Assembly (NCBI RefSeq): GCF_902168065.1
Contig: NZ_LR655690.1
Location: 273,442-337,441, forward strand
Source of the DNA: Mycobacterium tilburgii
GTDB taxonomy: Bacteria; Actinomycetota; Actinomycetes; Mycobacteriales; Mycobacteriaceae
Length of the DNA: 64,000 nt
Direction of reading: 5' to 3'
The position numbers and the translations under genes are program-made. This document shows, in pieces, positions 9,102-18,369 of this stretch; within the stretch, counting starts at the first letter, position 1; each line of letters opens with the position of its first letter. The notes beneath the pieces are model-generated. The model searched no databases and was not told where the DNA came from. It worked only from the letters and a program-made list of their open reading frames with translations.

Positions 9102-10745
9102 ATGACAAGCGTTACCGACCACACGGGTCATTCAGCGGAGCCGGCCGCCGAGCACACCATAGACATCCACACGACGACGGGCAAACTGGCCGAGCTGCAC
9201 CGGCGTCGCGAAGAGTCCCTGCACCCGGTCGGTGAGACAGCCGTCGAGAAGGTGCACGCCAAGGGCAAGCTGACCGCCCGGGAGCGCATCCTTGCGCTGC
9301 TCGACGAGGACTCGTTCGTCGAGCTCGACGCGCTGGCCAGGCACCGCAGCACCAACTTCGGGCTGGAAAAGAACCGCCCCCTCGGTGACGGCGTGATCAC
9401 CGGCTACGGCACCATCGACGGTCGCGATGTATGCATCTTCAGCCAGGACGCCACGGTCTTCGGTGGCAGCCTCGGCGAGGTCTACGGCGAGAAGATCGTC
9501 AAGGTCCAGGAACTGGCTACCAAGACGGGCCGGCCGCTGATAGGCATCAACGACGGCGCCGGTGCGCGCATCCAGGAGGGTGTGGTCTCGCTCGGCCTGT
9601 ACAGCCGGATCTTCCGCAACAACATCCTGGCCTCCGGCGTCATCCCGCAGATCTCGCTGATCATGGGCGCCGCTGCCGGCGGGCACGTCTACTCGCCCGC
9701 CCTGACCGACTTTGTCGTCATGGTCGACCAGACCAGCCAGATGTTCATCACCGGGCCCGACGTCATCAAGACGGTCACCGGCGAGGACGTGACCATGGAG
9801 GAACTGGGTGGCGCCCACACCCACATGGCCAAGTCGGGCACGCTGCACTACGTCGCTTCCGGCGAGCAGGACGCGTTCGACTGGGTCCGCAACCTGCTGG
9901 GCTACCTGCCACCCAACAACTTCACCGACCCGCCCTACGCGGTTCCGATTCCGGAGGGCCCGATCGAGGACAACCTCACCGAGGAGGACCTCGAGCTGGA
10001 CACGCTGATCCCGGACTCGCCGAACCAGCCCTACGATATGCACGAGGTGATCACCCGAATCCTCGACGACGAGTTCCTGGAGGTCCAGGGCGGCTACGCG
10101 CAGAACATCGTCGTCGGGTTCGGGCGCATCGACGGCCGGCCGGTGGGCATCGTGGCCAACCAGCCCACCCAGTTCGCGGGATGCCTGGACATCAACGCCT
10201 CGGAGAAGGCCGCCCGGTTCGTGCGGACCTGCGACTGCTTCAACATCCCGATCATCATGCTGGTGGACGTCCCGGGCTTCCTGCCGGGCACCGGCCAGGA
10301 ATACAACGGCATCATCCGGCGCGGCGCCAAGCTGCTGTACGCCTACGGCGAGGCCACCGTCCCCAAGGTCACCGTCATCACCCGTAAGGCCTACGGCGGC
10401 GCCTACTGCGTGATGGGTTCCAAGGACATGGGCTGCGACGTCAACCTGGCCTGGCCGACCGCGCAGATCGCGGTGATGGGGGCCTCTGGCGCTGTCGGCT
10501 TCGTCTACCGCCAACAGCTCAAGAAGGCCGCCGCCGAAGGCCAGGACGTCGACGCGCTGCGGCTGCAGTTGCAGCAAGAGTACGAGGACACGCTGGTCAA
10601 TCCGTACGTCGCCGCCGAACGCGGTTACGTCGACTCGGTCATCCCGCCGTCGCACACGCGCGGCTACATCGCCACGGCGCTGCGCCTGATGGAACGCAAA
10701 ATCTCCCACCTGCCCCCGAAGAAGCACGGAAACATCCCACTGTGA
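9102..10745 (+). CDS. accD5: Propionyl/acyl-CoA carboxylase carboxyltransferase beta subunit AccD5
   Basis: 547 residues, same length as M. tuberculosis AccD5, intact. Transfers the carboxyl group from biotinylated AccA3 to propionyl-CoA or longer acyl-CoA, making methylmalonyl-CoA for branched lipids. Two crotonase-like halves are visible: the first with [27 protein letters not shown] and [13 protein letters not shown], the second with [13 protein letters not shown] and [17 protein letters not shown]. The TGA overlaps the GTG of accE5 (GTGA), so both subunits of the complex are translationally coupled. Divergent from the FAD-dehydrogenase remnant, 35 bp away. Confidence 0.97.
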   Translation: MTSVTDHTGHSAEPAAEHTIDIHTTTGKLAELHRRREESLHPVGETAVEKVHAKGKLTARERILALLDEDSFVELDALARHRSTNFGLEKNRPLGDGVITGYGTIDGRDVCIFSQDATVFGGSLGEVYGEKIVKVQELATKTGRPLIGINDGAGARIQEGVVSLGLYSRIFRNNILASGVIPQISLIMGAAAGGHVYSPALTDFVVMVDQTSQMFITGPDVIKTVTGEDVTMEELGGAHTHMAKSGTLHYVASGEQDAFDWVRNLLGYLPPNNFTDPPYAVPIPEGPIEDNLTEEDLELDTLIPDSPNQPYDMHEVITRILDDEFLEVQGGYAQNIVVGFGRIDGRPVGIVANQPTQFAGCLDINASEKAARFVRTCDCFNIPIIMLVDVPGFLPGTGQEYNGIIRRGAKLLYAYGEATVPKVTVITRKAYGGAYCVMGSKDMGCDVNLAWPTAQIAVMGASGAVGFVYRQQLKKAAAEGQDVDALRLQLQQEYEDTLVNPYVAAERGYVDSVIPPSHTRGYIATALRLMERKISHLPPKKHGNIPL

Positions 10746-11008
10746 GTGAGACGAACGGTTCAACACCGGTGAGCGACGAGACCGCGACGGCCGGCCAGCC
10801 ACATCAGCCGCACATCAAGATCCTGCGGGGTAACCCCACCGACGAAGAGGTGGTCGCGCTGATGACGGTGCTGGGCAGCGTCGGAGGCACGCCCGCGCAG
10901 CCGCCGACCGAGAGCACCCGGTGGGGGCTTCCGGTCGACAGGTTGCGCTACGCGATCAGCAACTACCAGCGAATCACCCTGCAAGAACGCGTACACATGC
11001 GGCGATGA
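10742..11008 (+). CDS. accE5: Acyl-CoA carboxylase epsilon subunit AccE5
   Basis: 88 residues. Small epsilon subunit that binds AccD5 and AccA3 and stimulates carboxylase activity. The conserved core [20 protein letters not shown] is followed by a short C-terminal STRWG element. The N-terminus is polar and probably disordered. GTG 10742 overlaps the accD5 stop, and its TGA overlaps the maf ATG (ATGA), so the three were one coupled unit. Shorter than the annotated H37Rv protein, whose N-terminal extension is low-complexity. Confidence 0.92.
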   Translation: MSETNGSTPVSDETATAGQPHQPHIKILRGNPTDEEVVALMTVLGSVGGTPAQPPTESTRWGLPVDRLRYAISNYQRITLQERVHMRR

Positions 11009-11654
11009 CCCGCCTGGTCCTCGGGCCGGCCTCCACCGGACGTCGTAAAGTGTTGCGCCAGGCCGGAGTCGAGCCACTGATCGTCGTCTCCGGCATCGAC
11101 GAAGAGCGCCTCATCGCCGGCCTTCCTTCGCACGCGGGTTCCGGCGAGGTGGTGTGCGCGCTGGCGCAGGCCAAGGCCGAACAGGTCGCAGGCGAACTGG
11201 ACCGTGACATCGCCGCGGATTGTGTTGTAATCGGCTGTGATTCGATGCTCTACCTCGACGGCGAACTGTGCAGCAAGCTGAAATCCGCCGCGGCGCGCCA
11301 ACTGTGGCAGTCGATGGCCGGGCGCTCGGGCCAGCTGTACACGGGTCATTGCGTGATTCGACTGCAGGACAACGTGATTATTAACACTGAAGCGCAAACC
11401 GCAATAACCACAGTGCATTTCGTAACACCGTCACCCGAAGATCTGGAGGCCTACCTGGCCGACGACGACTCATTGCGGGTTGCCGGCGGTTTCACCCTCG
11501 ACGGCCTGGGCGGGTGGTTCGTCGACGGCGATCCGGCCGGCGTGATCGGCATCGGCTTGCCCGTGACCCGCGAACTGCTGCATCGCGTCGCCTGTCGGTC
11601 GCGGCGTTATGGGCGAACAACCGTCCGGACCATCAGAGCCGGGCCGGACGGTAG
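11005..11654 (+). pseudogene. maf: Maf-like nucleotide pyrophosphatase, frameshifted at the C-terminus
   Basis: The frame from ATG 11005 gives a Maf-fold protein ([63 protein letters not shown]). These proteins hydrolyse non-canonical NTPs. Near 11592 one G seems to be missing, since the family-like ending [15 protein letters not shown] and the TAG at 11652-11654 are in another frame. The shifted frame runs past this stop and joins sseA in phase. Two signature positions also differ from the usual motifs: ASTGR instead of ASPGR and SKL instead of GKP. The protein may be weakened even apart from the shift. Coupled to accE5 by ATGA. Confidence 0.8.
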
Positions 11655-11664
11655 GCTTTGGGCT

Positions 11665-12555
11665 GTGCCGCTTATCCCCGATCCCAGCCCGACCCTGACG
11701 CAGTACGCCCACCCCGAACGGTTGGTCACCGCCGACTGGTTATCCGGCCACATGGGGTCTCCCGGTCTGGCCATCGTCGAATCCGACGAAGACGTCCTGC
11801 TCTACGACGTCGGGCACATCCCCGGCGCCGTCAAGATCGACTGGCACACCGACCTCAACGACCCGCGGGTCCGCGACTACATCACCGGTGAGCAATTCGC
11901 GGAACTGATGGACCGCAAAGGCATTTCCCGAGACGACACCGTGGTCATCTACGGCGACAAGAGCAATTGGTGGGCGGCCTACGCGCTGTGGGTGTTCAAG
12001 TTGTTCGACCACCCCGACGTGCGGCTGCTCAACGGCGGGCGCGACCTCTGGCTGTCCGAGCGGCGCGACACCAGCCTGGAGGTGCCGACCAAAACCTCGA
12101 CCGGCTACCCTGTCGTCGTGCGCAACGACGCGCCCATCCGCGCGTTCAAGGAAGACGTGCTGGGCATCTTGGGCCACGAGCCGCTGATCGACGTCCGCTC
12201 CCCCGACGAGTACGCGGGTAAGCGCACGCACATGCCCGACTATCCGGAAGAGGGCGCGCTGCGCGCCGGGCACATCCCGACCGCCCAGTCCATCCCGTGG
12301 GGCAAGGCGGTCGACGACAGCGGCCGATTCCGCAGCCGCGAGGAGCTCGAGGAGCTCTACGGCTTCCTGGTGCCCGACGACAACCCGGTGGTGTACTGCC
12401 GCATCGGTGAACGATCCAGCCACACCTGGTTCGTCCTGACCTACCTGCTGGGCAAACCCGGCGTTCGCAACTACGACGGCTCCTGGAGCGAGTGGGGCAA
12501 CACTGTGCGGGTGCCCATCGTTGCGGGCGAGAGCCCGGGAGCCGTCCCGGTCTGA
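11665..12555 (+). CDS. sseA: Thiosulfate sulfurtransferase (rhodanese) SseA
   Basis: 296 residues, two rhodanese domains. The N-terminal inactive domain has [16 protein letters not shown] and [12 protein letters not shown]. The C-terminal active domain has [25 protein letters not shown] and the active loop [14 protein letters not shown] with the persulfide Cys. I chose GTG 11665 ([11 protein letters not shown]) because it aligns with the family start; the same frame is open upstream to the damaged maf gene, so a Maf-SseA fusion could be made. The TGA overlaps the ATG of the SufE-like gene. Likely works in sulfur transfer together with it. Confidence 0.93.
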   Translation: MPLIPDPSPTLTQYAHPERLVTADWLSGHMGSPGLAIVESDEDVLLYDVGHIPGAVKIDWHTDLNDPRVRDYITGEQFAELMDRKGISRDDTVVIYGDKSNWWAAYALWVFKLFDHPDVRLLNGGRDLWLSERRDTSLEVPTKTSTGYPVVVRNDAPIRAFKEDVLGILGHEPLIDVRSPDEYAGKRTHMPDYPEEGALRAGHIPTAQSIPWGKAVDDSGRFRSREELEELYGFLVPDDNPVVYCRIGERSSHTWFVLTYLLGKPGVRNYDGSWSEWGNTVRVPIVAGESPGAVPV

Positions 12556-12977
12556 TGAGCCTGCCCGCGCCGCTGGCCGAGGTGGTGTCCGACTTCGCCG
12601 AAGTTCAGGGCCAGGACAAGCTGAAGCTCCTGCTGGAGTTCGCCGACGAGCTGCCGGCGCTGCCCGACGACCTGGCCGAGGTCGCGATGGAGCCGGTCCC
12701 GGAATGCCAGTCGCCGCTGTTCCTGCACGTCGACGCAGCCGACCCGAACCGGGTGCGGCTGTACTTCAGCGCCCCCGCCGAGGCGCCAACCACCCGCGGA
12801 TTAGCGTCGATCCTGGCCGCCGGGCTCGACGAACAACCCGCCGCCGACATCCTGGCCGTGCCCGCGGATTTCTACACCGAGTTGGGCCTGGCCGCCTTGA
12901 TCAGCCCGCTGCGGCTGCGCGGCATGTCGGCGATGCTGGCGCGCATCAAACGGCGCCTGCGAGCTACCACGGAGTAA
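12555..12977 (+). CDS. SufE-like sulfur acceptor (Rv3284 homologue)
   Basis: 140 residues, SufE fold. The active-site Cys is in [12 protein letters not shown] (about residue 53), matching the CQS motif of SufE proteins that take sulfur from cysteine desulfurases. Also visible: [16 protein letters not shown] and [15 protein letters not shown]. Starts at ATG 12555, overlapping the sseA stop (TGATG), so sulfurtransferase and acceptor are coupled. Intact. Confidence 0.88.
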   Translation: MSLPAPLAEVVSDFAEVQGQDKLKLLLEFADELPALPDDLAEVAMEPVPECQSPLFLHVDAADPNRVRLYFSAPAEAPTTRGLASILAAGLDEQPAADILAVPADFYTELGLAALISPLRLRGMSAMLARIKRRLRATTE

Positions 12978-13111
12978 TGCCCCAAACCCGGCACCGCCTC
13001 ATCGGCCCGGCGACGCGGCGCTTAGACTTCCCCGAAAATCGTTGTAAGAAATTCTCTTTAGAGACCCACGCATGAAGAATCTCTGCGAGGTAGGCTCAAG
13101 CAGGAGGCGCA

Positions 13112-14905
13112 GTGGCCAGTCATGCCAGCTCAAGGATCTCCAAGGTGCTTGTCGCCAACCGCGGCGAAATCGCTGTCCGGGTGATCCGCACGACCCGCGA
13201 CGCGGGCCTGTCCAGCGTGGCGGTGTACGCCGAGCCCGACGCTGAGTCGCCGCACGTGCGGCTGGCCGACGAGGCTTTCGCGCTGGGTGGCAAGACCTCC
13301 GCTGAGTCCTACCTGGACTTCGGCAAGATCCTCGACGCCGCGGCCAAGTCCGGCGCCAACGCCATCCACCCCGGCTACGGCTTCCTGTCGGAGAACGCCG
13401 ACTTCGCCCAGGCCGTGATCGATGCCGGCCTGATCTGGATCGGCCCCAGCCCGCAGTCGATCCGCGACCTCGGAGACAAGGTCACCGCGCGTCACATCGC
13501 CGCCCGCGCCCAGGCCCCGCTGGTGCCGGGCACCCCGGACCCGGTCAAGGACGCCGACGAGGTGGTCGCGTTCGCCAAGGAGTACGGCGTGCCGATCGCG
13601 ATCAAGGCTGTTTTCGGCGGCGGCGGCCGCGGCAGCAAGATGGCCCGGAGCATCGAGGAGATCCCCGAACTGTTCGAGTCGGCCACCCGCGAGGCGGTGG
13701 CGGCGTTCGGCCGCGGCGAGTGCTTTGTGGAACGCTACCTGGACAAGCCCCGCCACGTGGAGGCCCAGGTGCTCGCCGACCAGCACGGCAACGTGGTGGT
13801 CGCCGGCACCCGGGACTGCTCGCTGCAGCGCCGCTTCCAGAAACTAGTCGAGGAGGCCCCGGCGCCGTTCCTCACCGACGCCCAGCGCAAGGAGATCCAC
13901 GAGTCCGCCAAACGGATCTGCAAAGAGGCGCATTACTACGGCGCCGGTACGGTGGAGTACCTGGTCGGCCAGGACGGGCTGATCTCGTTCCTGGAGGTGA
14001 ACACCCGCCTGCAGGTCGAGCACCCGGTCACCGAGGAAACCGCGGGCACCGACCTGGTGCTGCAGCAGTTCAAGATCGCCAACGGCGAAAAGCTGGACTT
14101 CACCGAGGACCCGACGCCGCGCGGGCACGCCATCGAATTCCGGATCAACGGCGAGGACGCCGGCCGCGGCTTTCTGCCGTCCCCCGGCCCGATCAACCGC
14201 TACGACATCCCCACCGGCCCCGGTGTCCGGCTCGACTCCGGTGTCCAGGCCGGCTCGGTGATCGGCGGCCAGTTCGACTCGATGCTGTCCAAGCTGATCG
14301 TGCACGGCGCCACCCGAGAGGAGGCGCTGGCGCGGTCTCGCCGGGCGCTCGACGAGTTCCATATCGAGGGCCTGGCCACCGTCATCCCGTTCCACCGCGC
14401 CGTGGTGTCCGACCCCGCGTTCGTCGGTGACGGCAACAGCTTCGCGGTGCACACCCGCTGGATCGAGACCGAGTGGGACAACACGGTCGAGCCCTTCACC
14501 GGCGGCGTAGGCCTCGACGAAAGCGAGGTCAGGCCGCGGCAGAGCGTCGTCGTCGAGGTCAACGGCCGCCGGCTCGAGGTGTCGCTGCCCGGCGACCTGG
14601 CGCTGTCCAATGGCGCCACCGACCCGGCCGGCGTCGTCCGCAAGAAGCCGAAACCACGCAAGCGCAGCGGGCACACCGGCGCCGCAGCCTCCGGCGACGC
14701 CGTCACCGCGCCGATGCAGGGCACTGTGGTCAAGGTCGCGGTCGAGGAAGGACAGCAGGTCGCCGTCGGTGACCTGGTCGTGGTCCTCGAGGCGATGAAG
14801 ATGGAGAACCCGGTCACCGCGCACAAGGAGGGCACCATCACCGGTCTGGCCGTCGAGGCCGGCGCAGCCATCACGCAGGGCACGGTGCTCGCCGAAATCA
14901 AGTAG
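13112..14905 (+). CDS. accA3: Acyl-CoA carboxylase biotin carboxylase/carrier alpha subunit AccA3
   Basis: 597 residues, intact. Biotin carboxylase domain in the N-terminal 450 residues: [30 protein letters not shown], the ATP-grasp loop [30 protein letters not shown] and [17 protein letters not shown]. After a basic linker (KKPKPRKRS) comes the biotinyl domain with EAMKMENPV, whose Lys is the BirA target. It serves AccD4, AccD5 and AccD6 complexes in mycobacteria. GTG 13112 follows a good AGGAGG box at 13102-13107. It is separated from the SufE-like gene by 134 bp holding an AT-rich patch (13035-13080), so it probably has its own promoter. Confidence 0.97.
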   Translation: MASHASSRISKVLVANRGEIAVRVIRTTRDAGLSSVAVYAEPDAESPHVRLADEAFALGGKTSAESYLDFGKILDAAAKSGANAIHPGYGFLSENADFAQAVIDAGLIWIGPSPQSIRDLGDKVTARHIAARAQAPLVPGTPDPVKDADEVVAFAKEYGVPIAIKAVFGGGGRGSKMARSIEEIPELFESATREAVAAFGRGECFVERYLDKPRHVEAQVLADQHGNVVVAGTRDCSLQRRFQKLVEEAPAPFLTDAQRKEIHESAKRICKEAHYYGAGTVEYLVGQDGLISFLEVNTRLQVEHPVTEETAGTDLVLQQFKIANGEKLDFTEDPTPRGHAIEFRINGEDAGRGFLPSPGPINRYDIPTGPGVRLDSGVQAGSVIGGQFDSMLSKLIVHGATREEALARSRRALDEFHIEGLATVIPFHRAVVSDPAFVGDGNSFAVHTRWIETEWDNTVEPFTGGVGLDESEVRPRQSVVVEVNGRRLEVSLPGDLALSNGATDPAGVVRKKPKPRKRSGHTGAAASGDAVTAPMQGTVVKVAVEEGQQVAVGDLVVVLEAMKMENPVTAHKEGTITGLAVEAGAAITQGTVLAEIK

Positions 14906-15287
14906 CTGCCGCCCCCGGCGATCCTGGGTCAGCTAAGAACGGTGTCGCATCGGACACACCGAGGGTAGGGTTCTGGGCTGGTTGAGTTCACAGCCTCCCG
15001 GACGACGCCAGTGCCGTGCGGAAGGTGAATTCCCTCCCGCGTCAAGCACATCGCTGGCACCGTCAACGCACCCATCCTCGGCTGAGGGAGTGAAGCAATG
15101 TCTGTGGCTCAATCATGGCAGCTCTGCCAATGTGGCGTGCTCTGGCGCGCAGCTGGATTGGGCGATGGCGCCCAGAGCGGCAGTCGAGCGGCTGTTGCGT
15201 GTCTGCAACCCCGACGGCACCCTGCCGGTGACAGCCGCGCTCGACGAACCGCTGCCCGAGCACAGCGGGTGGGTGGACGCCAGGCTG
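14906..15287 (+). other. 382-bp gap between accA3 and sigF with an unassigned short reading frame
   Basis: No recognised gene. A plausible start exists: GAGGGAG at 15083-15089 followed by ATG 15098 (MSVAQSWQLCQCGVLWRAA). A different frame carries VERLLRVCNPDGTLPVTAA and stays open to 15317, inside the sigF end. The two together look like one frameshifted coding remnant, but I do not recognise the family. Nothing else is evident. Confidence 0.25.
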
Positions 15288-16076
15288 TCACTCCAGTTGG
15301 TCACGCAGCCGCGTTAGCGACTTCGCCAGCAGCCGGGACACGTGCATCTGCGAGATGCCCACCCGCTCGGCGATTTGGGTCTGGGTCATCGACTCGAAGA
15401 ACCTGAGCACCAACACCGTCCGTTCGCGCTCCGGCAAACTTTCCAGCAACGGGCGCAGCGCCTCCCGGTCCTCGATCCGCTTGATGCTGGAGTCGACGTC
15501 GCCCAGCGTGTCCGCGATGGCGCGGGCGTCGTCATCGTCGCCGCCCTCGCCGCTGTCGATGGACAGCGTATTGTGGGAGCTGCCGGCCACCAGACGTTCG
15601 ACCACCTCGGCGCGGTCCATCTCGAGTTCCGCGGCGAGTTCGGTGGCGGTGGGTGCGCGGCTGAGGCGCTGAGACAGCTCGGCGGTCGCGGTGCTCAGCC
15701 GCAGATGCAGCTCCTTGAGCCGCTGCGGCACCTTGACCGACCAGCTGTTGTCGCGGAAGTGCCGGCGAATCTCGCCCATGATCGTCGGCACCGCGAACGA
15801 CACGAAGTCCGAGCCCGTCTCGACGTCGAACCGCACCACGGCGTTGACCAGCCCGACGCGGGCGACCTGTGCCAGGTCGTCGCGGGGCTCGCCGCGGCCC
15901 TCGAATCGACGTGCGATGTGATCGGCCAGCGGCAAGCACCGCTCGACGATCTTGTCCCGTTGAGGCTGCAATTCCGCCGAATCCGGAGAAATCGTGGCCA
16001 GCTCATGGAACATGTCTGGAACGTCGGCGTATTCGTTTGGGCGCGAACCCGAACCGCCGTCGGCTTGCGCTGTCAC
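15288..16076 (-). CDS. sigF: Stress-response RNA polymerase sigma factor SigF
   Basis: 262 residues, intact, same length as M. tuberculosis SigF. Region 2 is visible as RCLPLADHIARRFEGRGEP and RDDLAQVARVGLVNAVVRFD, region 3 as PRAPTATELAAELEM-like LSRAPTATELAAEL, and region 4 as LPERERTVLVLRFFESMTQT with IAERVGISQMHVSRLLAKSL as the -35-reading helix-turn-helix. Related to sporulation and general-stress sigma factors. The start GTG overlaps the TGA of rsbW, its anti-sigma gene, giving coupled synthesis. Both are preserved while neighbouring usfY is broken, so the regulatory switch itself is apparently still under selection. Confidence 0.96.
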   Translation of the reverse strand: MTAQADGGSGSRPNEYADVPDMFHELATISPDSAELQPQRDKIVERCLPLADHIARRFEGRGEPRDDLAQVARVGLVNAVVRFDVETGSDFVSFAVPTIMGEIRRHFRDNSWSVKVPQRLKELHLRLSTATAELSQRLSRAPTATELAAELEMDRAEVVERLVAGSSHNTLSIDSGEGGDDDDARAIADTLGDVDSSIKRIEDREALRPLLESLPERERTVLVLRFFESMTQTQIAERVGISQMHVSRLLAKSLTRLRDQLE

Positions 16077-16510
16077 CTGCCAGCAGCCGCCCGTCGCGCC
16101 GTCAGCGTGATGCTGAAAACGCTGCCGGTCTCATTGGGGTCGCGACCATCATGGAATGTCTGGACGTCGTCGGCCAACGAGGTCAACACATGCCAACTGA
16201 AGCTGCCGGGCGCCACCACATCATGGGTGTCGCACGCCGCGGACGCCTCGACCACCAACTCGTTTTCCCGCGGGTCGACCACCACGACGAGCGTCGCATC
16301 GGGAGTGGCCGACCGGATCAACCGGGTGCACACCTCGTCGACCGCGAGCCGAAGATCGGCGACGGCATCAAAATCCAAATCCTCATAGGTGCCGATCGCG
16401 CCCACCAGTGTGCGCAGCATCGCCAGATTCTCAAGCCGTGCAGCAACGTGCAATTCAACGGCTCTGTGGCCGCGCTGACGCTTTTCAGCGCGCGAATCGC
16501 CATCGATCAT
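16073..16510 (-). CDS. rsbW: Anti-sigma F factor RsbW (UsfX)
   Basis: 145 residues, GHKL-fold serine kinase-like anti-sigma factor that holds SigF inactive. Visible: VELHVAARLENLAMLRTL, the N-box helix DAVADLRLAVDEVCTRLI, SAACDTHDVVAPGSFSW and DDVQTFHDG. The start at ATG 16508-16510 gives the same length as the M. tuberculosis protein; an earlier in-frame start at 16558 lacks support. Overlaps sigF by 4 bp. In M. tuberculosis this pair is autoregulated from a SigF promoter upstream of rsbW, and a candidate is listed separately. Confidence 0.95.
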   Translation of the reverse strand: MIDGDSRAEKRQRGHRAVELHVAARLENLAMLRTLVGAIGTYEDLDFDAVADLRLAVDEVCTRLIRSATPDATLVVVVDPRENELVVEASAACDTHDVVAPGSFSWHVLTSLADDVQTFHDGRDPNETGSVFSITLTARRAAAGR

Positions 16511-16682
16511 AGGATCTCCCGGCAAAGTCTGACTCACACTACTCCTCGCTTTGAGCACATCAAAAGGACGCTACGGCCCATCCGGTTCGCCGTGGACCGG
16601 CCACCCCGACCTGTTTGTCCCGGCGATGGCGTGAGCGCGTATCCCGGACACACCACAGGCACTCATCATGGTCTAGACTTAT

Positions 16683-16708
16683 ATAACCACTGGATCGGGC
16701 CCATAACC
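16683..16708 (-). promoter_or_regulatory. Candidate SigF-type promoter upstream of rsbW-sigF
   Basis: On the minus strand GGTTAT (16703-16708) and GGTTAT (16683-16688), 14 bp apart, approach the SigF consensus GGTTT-N15-17-GGGTAT, with one mismatch in each box. It lies in the 223-bp gap between the usfY remnant and rsbW, where the autoregulatory promoter is known in M. tuberculosis. Weak evidence from motif and position only. Confidence 0.3.
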
Positions 16709-16733
16709 TACGACTTGTCACGGGCCTCGGGGC

Positions 16734-17047
16734 TCAGCTTGCGGGTCGTTGCCTGATCACATCGGGATGTTCGAGGTACCACTCGTTGAAGATCCGGCGA
16801 ACCCGCCGATGCTCGACGGCCAGCCACACCAGGCCGGCGACCATCACCAGGACCGCGGAGACGCCGACGGTCATGCCCTCATGCTGATGTCCGCTACCGA
16901 AGGCCGCCAGGCTGCCGCAGACTCCGATCACGGTGGCCACCCACCATCAGGTAGCCGGGCCAGTGCAGCATATCGATCAATGATTCACCGGCGAGAGGCC
17001 GCGTCGTTCGCAAAATGGTCGACGGGGTCGTGATAGGTATCTCCCAT
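16734..17047 (-). pseudogene. usfY: UsfY, frameshifted
   Basis: Small membrane protein of the sigF locus. Pieces LRTTRPLAGESLIDMLHWPG and VATVIGVCGSLAAFGSGHQH, VEHRRVRRIFNEWYLEHPDV match UsfY but lie in three frames. Two single-base insertions explain this: an extra T in the T run near 17003 and an extra G in the GGG near 16941. Both are in short homopolymers, so sequencing error cannot be excluded. Start ATG 17045-17047, end TGA at 16734. Role of UsfY unknown beyond SigF dependence. Confidence 0.75.
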
Positions 17048-17078
17048 GGCTGCTCCCTACGGTCGCGCCTCTCAATTG

Positions 17079-17463
17079 TTACAGGGCGAGCGCCAGACCG
17101 GCAATGGCCGGAACTCCCATCGAAACCGCGACGATCATCAGGGTCAGCAGGAACCAACCGGCGCCGTGCCAGCCCCACCACGACCCCTCACTACACCAGA
17201 CCTGGTAGGTCCGCAGGAACGCCCACAACCCGGCCAGCAACAGGATCGCCGGCCCGCCGAACGCGAGCAGAGTGCGCTGCGGCGCACCGCACGCCACGGT
17301 GTCCACACCGGTTGCCCGGACAGGTGCTGACCCACAGCGCGGCCAGCACGATGAATCCCACTCACGAGGCCGCCGCCAGGACGGTGAAGCGGATTGCGGC
17401 GCGCACCTCGTTGTCTTCCTGGCCCAGGCGGTCACCGCGTGACCGCTCATCGGCATTTAGCAT
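17079..17463 (-). pseudogene. Rv3289c-like membrane protein, disrupted
   Basis: From ATG 17461-17463 the frame reads RLGQEDNEVRAAIRFTVL and then meets TGA where the sequence context demands Trp (AAASWVGFIVLAALWV). A frameshift near 17303 follows (VDTVACGAPQRTLLAFGG). The C-terminal part AILLLAGLWAFLRTYQV and GAGWFLLTLMIVAVSMGVPA is in the final frame. Three membrane segments originally. It sits just upstream of usfY on the same strand. Function unknown. Confidence 0.7.
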
Positions 17464-17637
17464 CTGAGAACCTTCCGCGTACCGACCTCTGTCTGGTGTT
17501 TCGTCCGCGACGACCGATTAGTTACCTGAATTCCCTCGGCCGAGCACGGTAAAACAGCGTGCGCGGCCCGCGGCGGGGCGGAGTCGAGATAATCGAAGTC
17601 TGAATTACTCACATCGTCGCTGGGTACTATCTGACGC

Positions 17638-18309
17638 ATGCCAACGGCTAGGAGGCGGTTGTCCCCCGAGGATCGACGCGCCGAACTGCTCGCTCTAGGT
17701 GCGGAAGTCTTTGGGAAGCGGCCCTACGACGAGGTCCGCATCGACGAGATCGCCGAGCGAGCCGGCGTCTCCCGCGCCCTGATGTACCACTACTTTCCCG
17801 ACAAGCGGTCGTTCTTCGCCGCGGTCGTCAAGGACGAGGCCGACCGGCTGTGTGAGGCCACCAATAAACAGCCCGTCGCCGGACTGACCATGTTCGAAGA
17901 GGCGCGGTTGGGCGTGCTGGTCTACATGGCCTACCACGAACAGAACCCGGAGGCGGCCTGGGCGGCATACGTGGGAATGGGCCGCTACGATCCCGACCTG
18001 CTGGGCGTCGAGGACGACGCGAAGAACCGCCAGTTGGAACTCATCATGACCCGCATCCACGAGGTCGTCGCGAAGGTGCCCGGGGCCAAGATCGCGCCGG
18101 ACGTCGAGCGGCACCTGCGCGTCATCCTCAACGGCTGGATCGCGTTCACCTTCGAACTGTGCCGCCAGCGCATCATGGACCCCACGATCAGCGCCGAACG
18201 CCTGGCCGACGCCTGCGCGCACACGCTGCTCGACGCGATCACCCGGGTGCCCGAGATTCCGCCGGAACTTGCGCACGCGATGGCGACCACCCGTCATCAA
18301 CCGCAGTAG
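17638..18309 (+). CDS. TetR-family transcriptional regulator (Rv3295 homologue)
   Basis: 223 residues, intact. N-terminal helix-turn-helix: RRAELLALGAEVFGKRPYDE, IDEIAERAGVSRALMYHYFP, DKRSFFAAVV. The C-terminal ligand domain has the long helices VERHLRVILNGWIAFTFELC. Ligand unknown. Divergent from the broken Rv3289c homologue. In H37Rv the genes Rv3290c-Rv3294c lie between these two, and here they are gone. The gene survives although its downstream neighbour lhr is destroyed, so its regulon probably lies elsewhere or includes itself. Confidence 0.9.
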   Translation: MPTARRRLSPEDRRAELLALGAEVFGKRPYDEVRIDEIAERAGVSRALMYHYFPDKRSFFAAVVKDEADRLCEATNKQPVAGLTMFEEARLGVLVYMAYHEQNPEAAWAAYVGMGRYDPDLLGVEDDAKNRQLELIMTRIHEVVAKVPGAKIAPDVERHLRVILNGWIAFTFELCRQRIMDPTISAERLADACAHTLLDAITRVPEIPPELAHAMATTRHQPQ

Positions 18310-18369
18310 CGCTGCTGCCGGTGACAGTTGGCACAGGACTTTGTCGGTGCCGATTGGCACGATGGCTAG

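Noticed and set aside
10921..12555. A genuine two-domain Maf-rhodanese protein
   Set aside because: The alternate frame keeps the proper Maf ending and stop, and sseA has its own start; a recent frameshift is more likely than a designed fusion.
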